From NCBI GenBank assembly GCA_029204225.1, contig CM055101.1:42866927-42930926 (forward strand): a DNA stretch of 64,000 nucleotides, in the 5' to 3' direction. The translations under genes and the position numbers were made by a program. The DNA comes from Diphasiastrum complanatum (Eukaryota > Streptophyta > Lycopodiopsida > Lycopodiales > Lycopodiaceae). Below the pieces are notes generated by a model, which was not told where the DNA came from, did no database searches, and worked only from the letters and a program-made list of their open reading frames with translations. Shown piece after piece: positions 36,231 to 49,479 of the stretch; the stretch's first letter is position 1; every line of letters starts with the position of its first letter.

Positions 36231-39200
36231 CTGCTTTTGCTGATAACAGTAGAAGAAAGTAAGGCTTGGTACCTTCAGTACTACATCTATCAAGCAACCA
36301 ATAAAACAACCACAAGCATGAATTTTGTCTTTTCCATCCCCTCAATGGCTCATGGAGCACGTAAATGTTCCATATATGAAGAATGAGTATGAAATCTCTC
36401 CTCCATCCTCTCTCCATGAAAGAAGTATCCAACTACTTGAAGGAATATTACGTAGTAGATGGCATATACTTTTGAGAGAAATCACTTTACTAGAACCAAG
36501 ATTTACTTTCAAATCCCAATTAAGACATAAAACGATTCATCATTTGTAGCAGTAGTCGAAATGCCCACTGTAACTAATAGTTCATGGTTCGCTCAGAATA
36601 TTGGCAAGAGTGACTAGTAATACCTATGTTGGGAGTATCGGAAAGCTGAAGATGTATGCCACCAAAGTCATCACTTCCATAACGAACAGCCATATACATA
36701 ACTGCACGTGCAATGTCCCCTCTCACCTGGATGGACGGATGATTATGACTATCAAAATAAAACAAACCTAAGCGTTGAGCACCTTTTCGAAACGTAAAGC
36801 ATTTAGAAGGATAATAAATGATTTAGTAACTGTGACCATCTAGATATAGCCCAAAGGCCTCTGATTACAAATGCATTGACAATTTGTGTGCATCCGTACA
36901 ATGAAGTCACAAATTTCGCCAATCATTCTAGCAGAAATAGTCCTCAAAATTATGACGTGAAAGAGCTAACAATTTGGTTTACCTCAACATGCAGCTGACA
37001 CTGACCACCATAGAAAACACGGAAAGTTTTGAGAGGAAAAGAATAAAAAAGGAAACATTTTATTGAAGTGAAAGCTTACTTGACATAAAAATGCACTTTG
37101 AGGTTGATGGGAAACTCAAAGCATTACCTGACTTGGAGGTCTCCAACTTTCCTTATCAGCTGCAGTGTCTGATGCAGCTTCTCGATTTGCTGGAACTCTA
37201 CAATCACTGGAGTGCCTTTTAGTACAGTCTCCAAAGTACTTATTTCCCCTCGACGAGTTAACTGCACCATAAAAGTGATCCACATTTGATTATTCCCATT
37301 GTTGACCCTGGTATGGCAAATTGTCTCCTCAATCCTATTATTCTAGGAGCTTCCTGCATCTGAGGATAAGATCTCATTCATTCAAGAGTAGGACGTTCAA
37401 CCTTTGAAAGAAAAAGATTTAGGAATTCCTAGTGCACCAGCATAGGAATGAACAAAATTGTCCAGCTAAATCTGTGGATCTCCCTTCACAGGTAAGAATG
37501 CCAGAACTCTGCTTATTCAACATCAGGGAACAGAGTAAGATCATGGTAGGTAAGAGAGGGGGTCGGCTATTTTTCATTCAAGAAAAGGAAATAGGTTAAA
37601 ATGACCACAAAATCATTCAAATCTAACAAGGAGAAGTTGAAACTTCCTCTTTTTCAAAATAATAATTTCACCTCTGTTGCTTCAAATAGGAAAGCAAAGT
37701 TGTGAGGTAGGTTAACAACGGAATGGAAACATTTATCGCTTCCTTAAAACAGGGTGTATTTATTAGTTATTCTTGGTTTAAGATATTCACAATTTAGATT
37801 GATCTTACAAAAAACTAGGCATGGATAATCACATTAAATTTGTGGCTGCTTTGAGACAGAGGTGATTCTTTTACCATTTAGATCAACAGGTCGCAGATTA
37901 TGTAAATCAGTGAACTCTGGGTGGCCTGGTTGAAGTCCATATGATTGCGGCCATAAATGCTCTCCTGAACAAGCAGATGTTTGTCAGCAACATAAGCATG
38001 TTCGTCTGATATTTATTGCAACTCTCTACTTTATTCACCTTCATGTGCTTACTCAGCAATCAATTGCTATATCTCTTGGTTTCTGAGAACCAAACAGTAC
38101 CGAAACGCCACACAAACAGATTGGTGAAAAGAAATTCATGTCTTAGGAATCTGCGCTGTCTAAAGATAACCATAGATGCAAGAAAAAGTGGCACTGATTT
38201 TGCCACCCCCTGTCACCAAAAAATACATTATGGGAGCTAGCATATAACACCAGATGTAACAATGCTAGCAAACAACGGAAGAAAAGAGCAGCACTGCAGG
38301 CTTTGTTAAAATGATCACACATGCATGAAAGGTGACGTTCATTTAATTTTCGGATACTCTAATCAAAATAAGAAATCCTCAATGGAAGAAAAGAGTAGCA
38401 CTACAGGCTTTGTTAAAATGATCACACATGCATCAAAGGTGGCATTCATTTAATTTTTGGATACTCCATTCAAAATAAGAAATCCGTTAGGGGCTCAGCC
38501 TGAGATCAGGATATAGCAACAGATATAGACACTCCACTCCACCAAACACGTTGAAAATGATATCTTTTTACGGGAGCCTCAAATGCTTCAAGTATTGAAT
38601 CACGTTTTAAGCTTCAAATCCATATCTACCTATATAGAAGAAAAAATGAAGGATTGTTTTTGAAAAATTGATATTGTTTTTATTCTCCAAGAGAAGCTCA
38701 TAAGGACATGGTACACCTATATCTGAAAGTATCTAGGTGATTTATGTGAATCATCACATCAGTCCTCTCACAAAGCAAGAGGTCATCTCACTGCTACAAC
38801 CTACATCCATAGAACCCACGGTTCCAGAACCGTGGGTCCTGGGAACCATGGGGTGAACCGTACCACGGTTCCTGCAATTAATTAATTAATTTGTTTTTTG
38901 CCAATTCCCCCCCAAAACCCCTCCCAACGGATTTTTGGCCCTCATTTCACAGTTTTTGGGCTGTTTTTGGGGGTAAAATAAAAAGCCATTGATTAATTAA
39001 TTAATTAAATGCTATGGTCCTCCCCAAAAGAGATAATTAAACTCCCTAAATAATTCTGGTTTTTTTTTTGGCTTTTTTGGCATTTTTTTGGGCTGTTTTG
39101 GGGGTTGGGAACTTATAAAAATTAATTAATTAACTATTTATTACACGGTTCACCATTAAAATATTTGTGAACCGTACGGTTCACTGTACGGTTCTGAGAA

Positions 39201-42200
39201 CGTGGTGAACCGTTCACGGTTCTCAGATTCTATGCCTACATCCTGGCCCAATTTCTCTTAGTTCAGGATTCTTCTCCAGTTAAAGTAGGTACTCCAAGCC
39301 ACACAATAAGACTTTTATACAGACTTGTTATTTTTGAAGAAATTAGTTGACCTCATCATTCACTTCTGCATTATTTTTATGTTAACTGCTATTGTGCTAT
39401 TAGGTTCATGAAAGTGCATTTTCACATTTAATATACATCATTCTTTAGATTTATCTGCTGGATGTCAGGCTTTCATAAAGGCACTCAATCTGCCTCAGAT
39501 GTATAGTGTGAGCACACCCCAGACATTCTCAAGTTGAGTAACATTACCAAGGAGCTACTCGTCTGTGGAGGGGGTAAACTCTACAGTTTTTTGCTCAAGT
39601 AGGTTTAGGCATACATAATGGAAATAGCAACAAGTTTAAACATATAAGTTCGACTTCATAAGGAGCTTCCATTACTTATAATAGATTCTTACCAATTTTT
39701 GTCCTAAGGAGCTCAGTAAGTCACTTAATATGAAGGATGACATCTCGAGTCAAATGCAAGGCACATTCAGGCTCAGTTGATGATGCAACGCTAGTGTATT
39801 CGATTAAATTAGAGCAAACTTGAAGCTGCACATGCTGCCACTTTCATATATTAGGCCCTTGAAAGGCGATCAGTATATTGCACCAAAAAGTAGTCTTGCC
39901 TTTACGAAGATGGATTTTAGTTTCAACAAAGCAAAACTTTTATCTCATGGCCTTTTGCACAGACTGGGTTCAAACTCTGCACCTCGAGGAGAGGAAAGGA
40001 GACATCAACAAGCACATGACTTACTGAGGGACCATAAACAAAAACTTGTATGTAATGCAATCTATCACCCAATCCACTCCCGCTCAAAACTCTTCAATGA
40101 CACCATTGCATGAATTACCATGTAGATTTCTAGGCCAAAGACTTAACTGTTCCACCCATTCAGTTTTCCGGCAAGATTGTTGGAAACTTTTCGCAAGCTA
40201 TAAATCTCTACCCTGCAAGACTGACAATGCTTGGAGTCAGACCATGAACTTTTACAAATCTTTCCAGCCAAATACATCCACATTGCTTTCCATACATCTA
40301 CAAGGAGATTATCTGGCCAAGTTTCTATCAAATCTCTGGAGGTGAAAGGCATAGTTGACCATGATGAAAGCTAGTGCCAAAGAACAAAGCCAATCAAATG
40401 TAGGTCACCCGTCATTCAAACTGAACATTGTATAGAGAAACCTAGTAGCACTTGATATTGATTAAGCAAGAATTCCAAGAAAAGCACCTATGCATCTTTT
40501 AACCGCAGAAATAACTATCATAAATAGCTTGCACAAAAAGCTGAGCAGAGATTTCAACTGAAAATGCATGCTGGCCAAATGGCAAACACATCAATATTAA
40601 TCTTCAACACAACTACATCTTGAGCATCTTGGATATACGAAATTACATAGAGAATAACTTGACTTTTTTATTAGCCTGACAGTCCTGAGCAAGTAGGCTT
40701 TCTCCAGGCATGATTCTTTCAAAGGAAGCCTTTCAAGTGCGTGGATTTGAGAGAAAGTGAGCACCATTTGAGTTCAAGAGATACTGAGTGGTCTTTTTGA
40801 TGTCATCACTCATCCTGCAAAAGTCTATGATAGCTTTTTTTTTTTAGCCCTTCTTTTGCATGATATTGTGCATGATCACAAATTAGGCTATCATTTATCA
40901 GTTTCCTTGGTTAGTGTTGCTATGTTTTACCTCATGTCCATTGCCTAGCATCTAAAAGTACTAAATGCTTTTTGTAGTTACATCATGTTTCAAGTGTGTT
41001 CTTTTCACATTCCCATACACTAGTTCTAGCCACTTGAGTTCTCACTATTCTAGTTGTGTGCCTTATAATGCATTGACGGATATACGATTCAAGAGTCAGA
41101 ACCAATACACACATGGAAAGGGGCTTTATTCATTGTGAAAGATTTCAGATCATTTATGATCCAATCTATGTCCCAAATCTTTGGTTACAAAAGAAGAAAA
41201 TCCTACCAATCTCGCCAATGTAGAAAAAATCAGCATCTACACACAAAATAAGATGCAAACTCTAATAGAACTTGATCAAACATGAATCAAATGATAATGT
41301 ACTGTTGTTGTCCGCACAAAACCAGCAAGCTGCTGTATTTCACACGTGTGGATCCAAAAATAGCAATCATAGATCATTCTACACATAGAATTGCAAGCAA
41401 TCACAAGTATAGTGCACCAATAAATAGTAGAACCCAAGAGAACCATGTATAAGCATGAAATGAGATAGAGAAGAGAGATGTGTCTCTCCACGAGTTTCCT
41501 CCTTTTATAGTAGGTCCTAACCCTATTTGGCCACTGGCTTTCCCACCAAAATGCTAACCCTACTATTTTTGGGTCTAGATTCAAAGTACCCAACATTCAA
41601 ATTTGAATCTACTCAAACTCGCATTCTAACTTTTCCGCACTTGACTTGCTCCCTCACAAAATGTTGCAATACCACTTTAATGAGCAATGAAGAATCACAT
41701 AGAATGTCAACTTTGAACTCTCTGGGAAAATACAGCAAACAAACAATAAATGTGAGTGATCAACATTTGCTTGCATGTCTCCTCCTCCTTTGTCCTTTGT
41801 TGCCATGTATCCACCATGAAACTCTATGAATGAGCCTCCATCTCCATCTTGCCACAAGAAACCATCAAGCCTTGGAAATCCATGAGTAAGTGAGTTCATC
41901 CATGATACTAAAGCAGCACCACATGACTCCATAAACCAAGCAAGGTCCATCTTCAAGATCTACTTGACACAAGAAAATGACCATGAATTCACCAAAAATT
42001 GACAGTCTCCCATTGGCACCAAGTAGCTCAACACTTGAGAACTTGATAATGAACCTCCAATAGCTTCATTTCCATCAGCAAAACCAGCCAAGAATGCTAG
42101 TACAAATCCAACATCAAAATGATGCTCACCAATGTAGCTAGTTTTACCATATCTTGACAATTTGCACACATCCACATGAAAATGCTCAAACATGAGATAT

Positions 42201-45200
42201 AACAAGTAAATTAGACTTGAACAACACTTCCTTGCTGCTCCTTTGACCTTACTTGAGTCTTCAATAAGCTGCAAAAACAGATCCTCCAAATTGCCAACTT
42301 CCCTTTTGACTAGTTGAAGCCCTTTGAGATCAACCTCTTGACCATCAACTTGATCATCAAAGTCATTGGACAAACTTTGTTTTCCAGATCCATTACTTGA
42401 TTTTACAGCAAGATAACATCCATCCACTTGCATAGCTCCATGTACACAAGAAGATCCTCCAAAAGATGTTTCACTCTTCATAAGAGCTTGATACAAGATC
42501 CATTGCTTGGATCCACTCCTCTTCTTTCCTTGCTTCAACACTTGTAGGTTTATCAAAAGAGGTTAGGAAAGCAACATAATTTCCAAAAACTACTTGCTTA
42601 CCCTTTTCATCATATGTGATCCTTGAAGGTACTTGTGTCATAGATCCTAACACCACAGTAGGGCAAACACTAACTGATCCACCCAACCTTGCCTACTCCC
42701 TGATATAGAGTAAGCCCCTCCTAGCCCAGTGTGAGGACTGGTAGCATGCTACTGCCAAGTGTCGGCCACGTGGCACTGACGTGGCCGACTGCACGTCGGG
42801 ACCCAACTGGGAGCCCTATCCTACTGACAGGGTCCCTAGGCTGTGTTAGGCCCGCCATGGCTATGGACCGTGTTGGGGCACACTACTCACACTGTCTTGC
42901 CCTGTTGGTCATGTACACTGGACACGACCCTGACTGTGGTATCTGACCTATCTGTGTTCTCTAGGGTTCGGCACTGGTTACGAGCTCGTAACACTCCCTC
43001 CCCCTTAAGAACCGTCTTGGTCCTCTAAGACAGTCTGGAAAAATCTTGCGAAGGACGCTGCCTCTTTCCCAAGTGGCATTCTCAACAGGCTGATCATTCC
43101 ACTTAACCAGATATTCTCGGTATAGAATATCTAGAACACTGTCCCCTACCAGATTGTCTGATCTGGCTGAGGCTTTTCGTAACTGACTTACATGAAAGAC
43201 TGGAAAAACCTTACTGTTGTGTGGGAGTTCTAGTTCATAGGTGACCTCGCCTAGTCTCCTATTGATGGTAAAGGGACCACAATACCTTGGAGACAACTTA
43301 GCACACACTCCTGATTTGAGGGTTTTAGAGTCAACTGGGACTCTCAAGTAGACTTTCTCACCAGTGGAGAACTGCACATCCCGTCTGTGTGGATCTGCAT
43401 AATGCCTGGCTCGATCCTGGGATTGTCTAATGCTACGCTTAGCATGTTCTATCATCTGGTTTAGGTCTTCTAGAAAGTTTCTGGCTGCTTCAACTTTTTC
43501 TTGTTTAAACCCTACAGCTGTGGGTGAGCGTGGCTGAAAACCGTACATCAGCATAAATGGGCTGTATCCCGTAGCTGAATGTTTGGTACTGTTGTAAGCA
43601 AACTCTAATATCGAGAGATACTCCTCCCAATTAGTCTGCTTCTTGCTGACGTATGCACGAAGCATATCCTCCAGCACTTGATTTACCCTTTCTGTTTGAC
43701 CGTCCGTCTGTGGATGGTCGGTGGTACTCATATTAAGTTTAGTATGGAGATGATGGAATACTGCCCTCCAAAAATTTCCAGTAAACTTACTGTCCCGGTC
43801 GCTGACTATGCCGGAAGGTAGACCGTACAATTTAAATAGCCCGTCTACAAACAACCTCGCTAACTCTGGAGCTCTAACGGTTGTTTTGGTCGGAATAAAA
43901 TGAGCCATTTTGGTCAGACGGTCAACTGTGACCCATATAGCGTCATTACCCTTTTGGGTTTTAGGCAGGCCTACTATAAAATCCATGGAGATACTCTCCC
44001 ATTTACCAGCTGGTATTTCTAAGGGATGCAACAACCCTCCTGCCTTTAAACGCTCTGCTTTATTTACTTGACATTTCTGGCAACTGGTTACATACCGGTG
44101 GATGTCCTTTTTCATACTGGGCCAGAAAAATTGCCTACGAAGAAGCTCATAGGTCTTCTGTATGCCTGGGTGTCCCGCGCTAGGATTGTCATGACATTCA
44201 TATAGAACCCGCTGCCTATAATCCTCTGAATTGGGGACACATACTCTATCTCTATAGAGCAAGTACTCATCCTGAATGGAATACTGTTTCCATTTGAATC
44301 CTTGAGTCAACTGACCCTCAACCACTAGGGTTTGCTTGGGTAATACAGGCTCAGAATCCTCAACGTCATCTGACGACGTATACTCGGACTCATCATCATC
44401 CTCAACGGAAGCTGCCGTATTCTTGGATGAACTGGCACCAACCCCGGGAACTGGTTCTGGAGTCTGTAACTGTCTGTTCTGGACTGAGTTCCAGATAATA
44501 GAGAAGAATGCATCATGCTGGCATTTCCCTCTCAAGGACTCGAGTAACTCATTACGAATCTGAGTAAAACTCAGTTCGTTTATCATAGGCATTCTGCTAA
44601 GGGCATCTGCTACTGTATTGAATTTTCCACGTCTATATCTGATAGACATGTCAAACTCTTGCATCAACTCTGCCCAACGAGCTTTCCGACCTCTAAGCTC
44701 AGGTTGATTGCAAAGGTATCTGAGACTCTCATGGTCTGTCAGGACCTCAAAGTTGGCACCATACAAATAATGCCTCCAAGTCTTAAGGGCATGGACTATA
44801 GAAAAGAGTTCCTTTTCATAGGCACTGTACCTAGTCTGAGCTGGCTCGAGTTTTTTACTCTCAAACGCAACTGGTCGTCCACCCTGAGTTAGCACAGCAC
44901 CTACTGCAAAGTCGCTAGCATCTGTTTCGACCACAAATGGCTGATTGGGGTCGACGACTTTTAAAACTGGTGCTGTAGCTAAGGCTGTTTTGAGAGCATC
45001 AAAGCTCTCCTCTTGTGCGGACTCCCAAATGAACTCCTTTCCCTTCCCCTTAAGAAGATTTGTCATAGGAACTGCTATCTGAGCATATTCCTTGACAAAT
45101 CGTCTGTAATATCCCGCCAAACCAAGAAAGATCTGAAGTTCCAAAATATTTTGAGGTCTCAGCCAACTGAGTATGGCTTTAACCTTATTTGGGTCCATCT

Positions 45201-48200
45201 TAATCCCATCTAAAGAGATAATGTGACCCAAATATGCTACTTCTTCAACGAAGAATTCACACTTGGATTGTTTAGCATAAAGCTTATGCTTTCTGAGCAG
45301 TCGAAACACCTTTCTGAGATGTTTTAGATGCTCCTTCCTCGTTTTGCTGTAGACGCGGATGTCATCTAAAAATACGACTACAAACTTACCCAAGTATGGT
45401 CTGAGGACACTGTTCATCAAGGTCATAAAGGTAGCTGGAGCATTTGTGAGCCCAAATGGCATCACCTTAAACTCATAATGACCGTGACGAGTCCTAAAAG
45501 CTGTTTTCGAGACATCTTCCGATTTTATACGGACTTGATGATATCCCGATCTGAGGTCTATTTTGCTGAAAAACTTAGCCCCGTCGAGTTGATCAAACAA
45601 CTCGTCTGCCCGAGGCATAGGGTATTTATTCTTAATTGTGACTTTATTGAGGGCTCTGTAATCTACGCAAAGACGCATAGACCCCTCTTTCTTTTTCACC
45701 AATAGGACTGGTGAGGCCCATGGTGAACTACTGGTCTGAATTTGGCCTTTCCCAAGATAGTCTGTTAACTGCCTAGTTATTTCTTCATCCTCTGTTCGGC
45801 TGACCCGATACGGAGGTTTAGAAACAGGTGCTGTACCTGGTACTAGGTTTATTACATGATCTACCTCTCTGCTAGGTGGTAAACCATGTGGCAAATCTTC
45901 AGGAAAAACATCTTTAAATTTAGACAATAAAGTTTCTAATTTACTGATTTTCTGCTGAATAGAACTGGAAATAGAAACTTTAGGAATAAACTGAAAGTCA
46001 CATAAGAATACCTAATGGTCTTCGTCTCTGATTAGCTGACAGAGTTCTGAACTGCAGACCATAGGGCTGTTGGGAACATCATGCTCCCCATGCAACTGGA
46101 TCTCTCGGCCTTTATACTGAAAGCTGAGGGTGTTCTCCTGATAGTTTTTGTGGAGGGAAGGTCCTAAACTGTAGAGCCAATGTCTCCCGAGAACAATGTC
46201 TGTTCGATCCAGGTGCATTATCTGAAAGTTTATTTCATCTTGGTACCCCTGAATACCAAGATTTAACTTACTTACCATAGTTTCCCATATTTTTTTTATC
46301 TTCACCCTTAGCTAATGAAACTATGTACCTATGTTGACTAGGTACTTCTGGTAGTTTAAGCTTTTTAACCAGGGCGTGGTTGATGAGATTATGGGTTGCC
46401 CCATCATCAACCATGACTCTACTGACTGGTTACCAACTTTCCCATGCATACGTACTAGGTCATGCGGCCCAAAGCTGAAGGGTCTCGCTAGCATTGCAGA
46501 GGTCAGCTGGCAACAGTGTTCATGATCTTCATGATACACTTTGATCTCGGAAGCTGCCGAGTCACTGGGGAAACATACAGTCTGAACAAGATGAACTTGT
46601 TTTTTATCTTTCTTATCTTTTTTAGTGAAAGGCCCCTTGGGACACTGTCTGACTGTGTGTCCCTTGCCCATACACACAAAGCACAAACGTTCTTGTTTGG
46701 CTTTCTCAAAATCATCTGGTTTTAAGGGCTTTATGAGTGAAGGGCGTTTCTGAGGAGCTTCACTTTTAAATTTGTCTTCTTTCTTTCTTTTTAAAAATTT
46801 CTTTTTAAATTGAAAGTATTTCTGAGAAGGCTGCTCAGAAAGTGGTTGTTGTCTCGCCTTCTTCCTACCCACTGAATCATCATAGATTTGAGCATATCTG
46901 AGAGCTTGCTCAAGGGTAGTAGGCGAGTTTCTCTGGACCTCTACTTTATATTCATCTTTGAGGCCACGGACAAATCCCCTGATTTTCTGATAGTCATCCA
47001 TATTTTTAATCTTTAAAATTGCCTCTCGATACTGCGAGATATATTGGATGAGGGACTTGTCCATTACTGTTCTTTCCCAGGCTTCCCAGGCTCTATCAAG
47101 TTCATTCTCTGGTAGAAATTCTCTTAGGAAAGCTTCTTCAAAAGCTTTCCATGACCGGGGAGTCTGCCCAGTCTCCTGGAGATTTAACCACCACTTATAG
47201 GCCATAGGCCCTAAAGAAAGACTGGCCTCAATTGCTTGCAAATGGTCAGGGGTCTGTTTAAGAGCATGAATGTTCTTCCATTTGCTGAGGAAGGTTTGTA
47301 CAATATCTGCATTTCTATCCTTCTCTTCCCCATTAAAAGTAGGAGGTTTTAAATCTTTAAAAACACTGGGGTGAGACCGTAAAGTCTCACCCGAAACTGA
47401 TGGAAGTGGAGAAGGGGATAACTGAGAAGTGGAGGGAAGGCTTCCTTTCGCGGAACTCAAAATCAAGCTTTTGAGTTCAGCCGAGTCGTCCACACTGGAC
47501 TTGAAATTGGCTAATGCCAACTTCAGTTCATCCACTTCTGTTACCAATTGGAGAAACTGCTCCTTGGTAACCAGTTCGTCGAGTTCTTCGGCGAACTGTT
47601 CCTGTTCGTCCACTTCCATTGGTTCCTTCCCTTTTCTGTAACCCAAGGCTTCTGTTTCAAGTTCGTCGAAGCCTCTCTCCTGGGGTTGATCAAGTCCCTG
47701 AGGAGTGGTCATCTTCGGAACTGAAAGAGAGTTACCTTAACTTCTGAAGGAAAAAAAGTCTAAAAGACTAATTTACAACTGTACAAGGGAAAGGAAAGAT
47801 GACTTCGCTGTTTCTGAGGACTGTACTTCCAAAGAAAGAATGAAGAGGAACCCTTTCAGCTCTTTTCCCCAAGATTTCAGACCTGCTGTCCCGAAAAATG
47901 CCAGTTTGAAGCTTCAAACGGTGCCAAATTTCCCGGTTCTCTGAGGATAGTAGCTCGCTGGTCTGATTGCAACCCAACTGGCTCATTTACTTCTGATTTG
48001 AGACCCAAAAAGTATTTCAATTTCTGATTTTGGTGTCTCCCTACCCTCGCTGGCTGGACAGCCACCTGTCTGGCCCAATTTTCTAAAACTTAAGGCCCAA
48101 AACTTGCTTGAAACTCTGATCTGACTTCAAGTAGTAGGTCGCTGGTCTGTGGCAATCTAGTTTGATGTTCAAACTACTGAAAAATTCTCAAAAACAGTGA

Positions 48201-49444
48201 TGAAAAACCAATTTTTCACCTCCTTGTCCGGCGCTGGCCCTGCTAAGAAAATTTGCTTGAAAACCCCTCAAACTTCCTTGGATTTCTCTGAATTTTCAGA
48301 GGTAGATGTCTGATCCCACAGCGATGGACCTGCTCGCTGGTTTCTACTCTAAATCCTTTCTAAAATCTCCTATCAGATGTCTGAAATCTGATATAGATTG
48401 CTGCCTTTCCAGCGATTTACCTACAGAAGGAATTCTACTTCCTACAACTGTAAATTCTCAGTGAATTTCAAGGGTTTGAAGGCTGCACCTACAGCGATTC
48501 TCCTCCTCTAATCTTTTTTGAGAACCTGAGAAACACTTCCTATCTTCTGATAGCTTTCTCTACTGCTGCTCCTGAACTCCCTAGGATGGAGATGGCTCTG
48601 ATACCAGTGTAATAGATCCTAACACCACAGTAGGGCAAACACTAACTGATCCACCCAACCTTGCCTACTCCCTGATATAGAGTAAGCCCCTCCTAGCCCA
48701 GTGTGAGGACTGGTAGCATGCTACTGCCAAGTGTTGGCCACGTGGCACTGACGTGGCCGACTGCACGTCGGGACCCAACTGGGAGCCCTATCCTGCTGAC
48801 AGGGTCCCTAGGGTGTGTTAGGCCCGCCATGGCTATGGATCGTGTTGGGGCACACTACTCACACTGTCTTGCCCTGTTGGTCATGTACACTGGACACGAC
48901 CCTGACTGTGGTATCTGACCTATCTGTGTTCTCTAGGGTTCGGCACTGGTTACAAGCTCGTAACAACTTGTCTTTCCCTTAATGTTCTCCTTGGCTTTTG
49001 ACTTAATAAAGGTCCATCATCATCACCATCCAAAGTAGGATCCTTTACATCAATATCAAGAATGTTAGATCCATCCACACCTTTATCAATCATGCTTGAA
49101 GACACTTTTGGAATGTTCCACTCATCAAAGATGACATCTCTACTAGCAATCACTTTGTTAGTAGAAGGAATGTAAACCTTGTAGGCTTTACTCACCTCAC
49201 TATCCAAAGCTTGATCCCAAAATGGTTTGTCAAGATTAGCACTTAACCTCATGGCTTTAGCGCTTTCACATAAAGTCTTATTCTTCCTTTCAGCCACTCC
49301 ATTTTGTTGTGGGGTCCTTGATGTTGTATACTCCCTCTTGATCCCATGCTCCTCACAAAAGGCCTTGAACTTCGTAGATATATACTCACCACCATTGTCA
49401 CTCCTTAAGCACTTGATCCTCGTGAAAAATTGGGATCCAGAAAA

Positions 49445-49479
<35 letters not shown>

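Larger units (their letters stand above)
42636..48965 (-). mobile_element. Complete chromovirus (Ty3/gypsy) element C, 6330 bp
   Basis: Two 358 bp LTRs (42636-42993, 48608-48965) bound an internal region with PBS, gag, protease, RT, RNase H, integrase, chromodomain and PPT, all minus. A perfect 5 bp target duplication ACTTG flanks it (42631-42635 and 48966-48970). I count about six differences between the LTRs (about 98% identity), so the insertion is fairly recent. The target is the copia element D. gag-pol is interrupted by two frameshifts around the protease and one TAG at 46014-46012. Confidence 0.96.

Noticed and set aside
42471..42686. 71-codon frame starting [11 protein letters not shown] as a separate gene
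   Set aside because: It begins in the LTR of element C and runs across the insertion border into copia RT sequence.
42731..42946. 71-codon frame repeated at 48703-48918 as a duplicated gene
   Set aside because: It is the two LTRs of element C read on the wrong strand.
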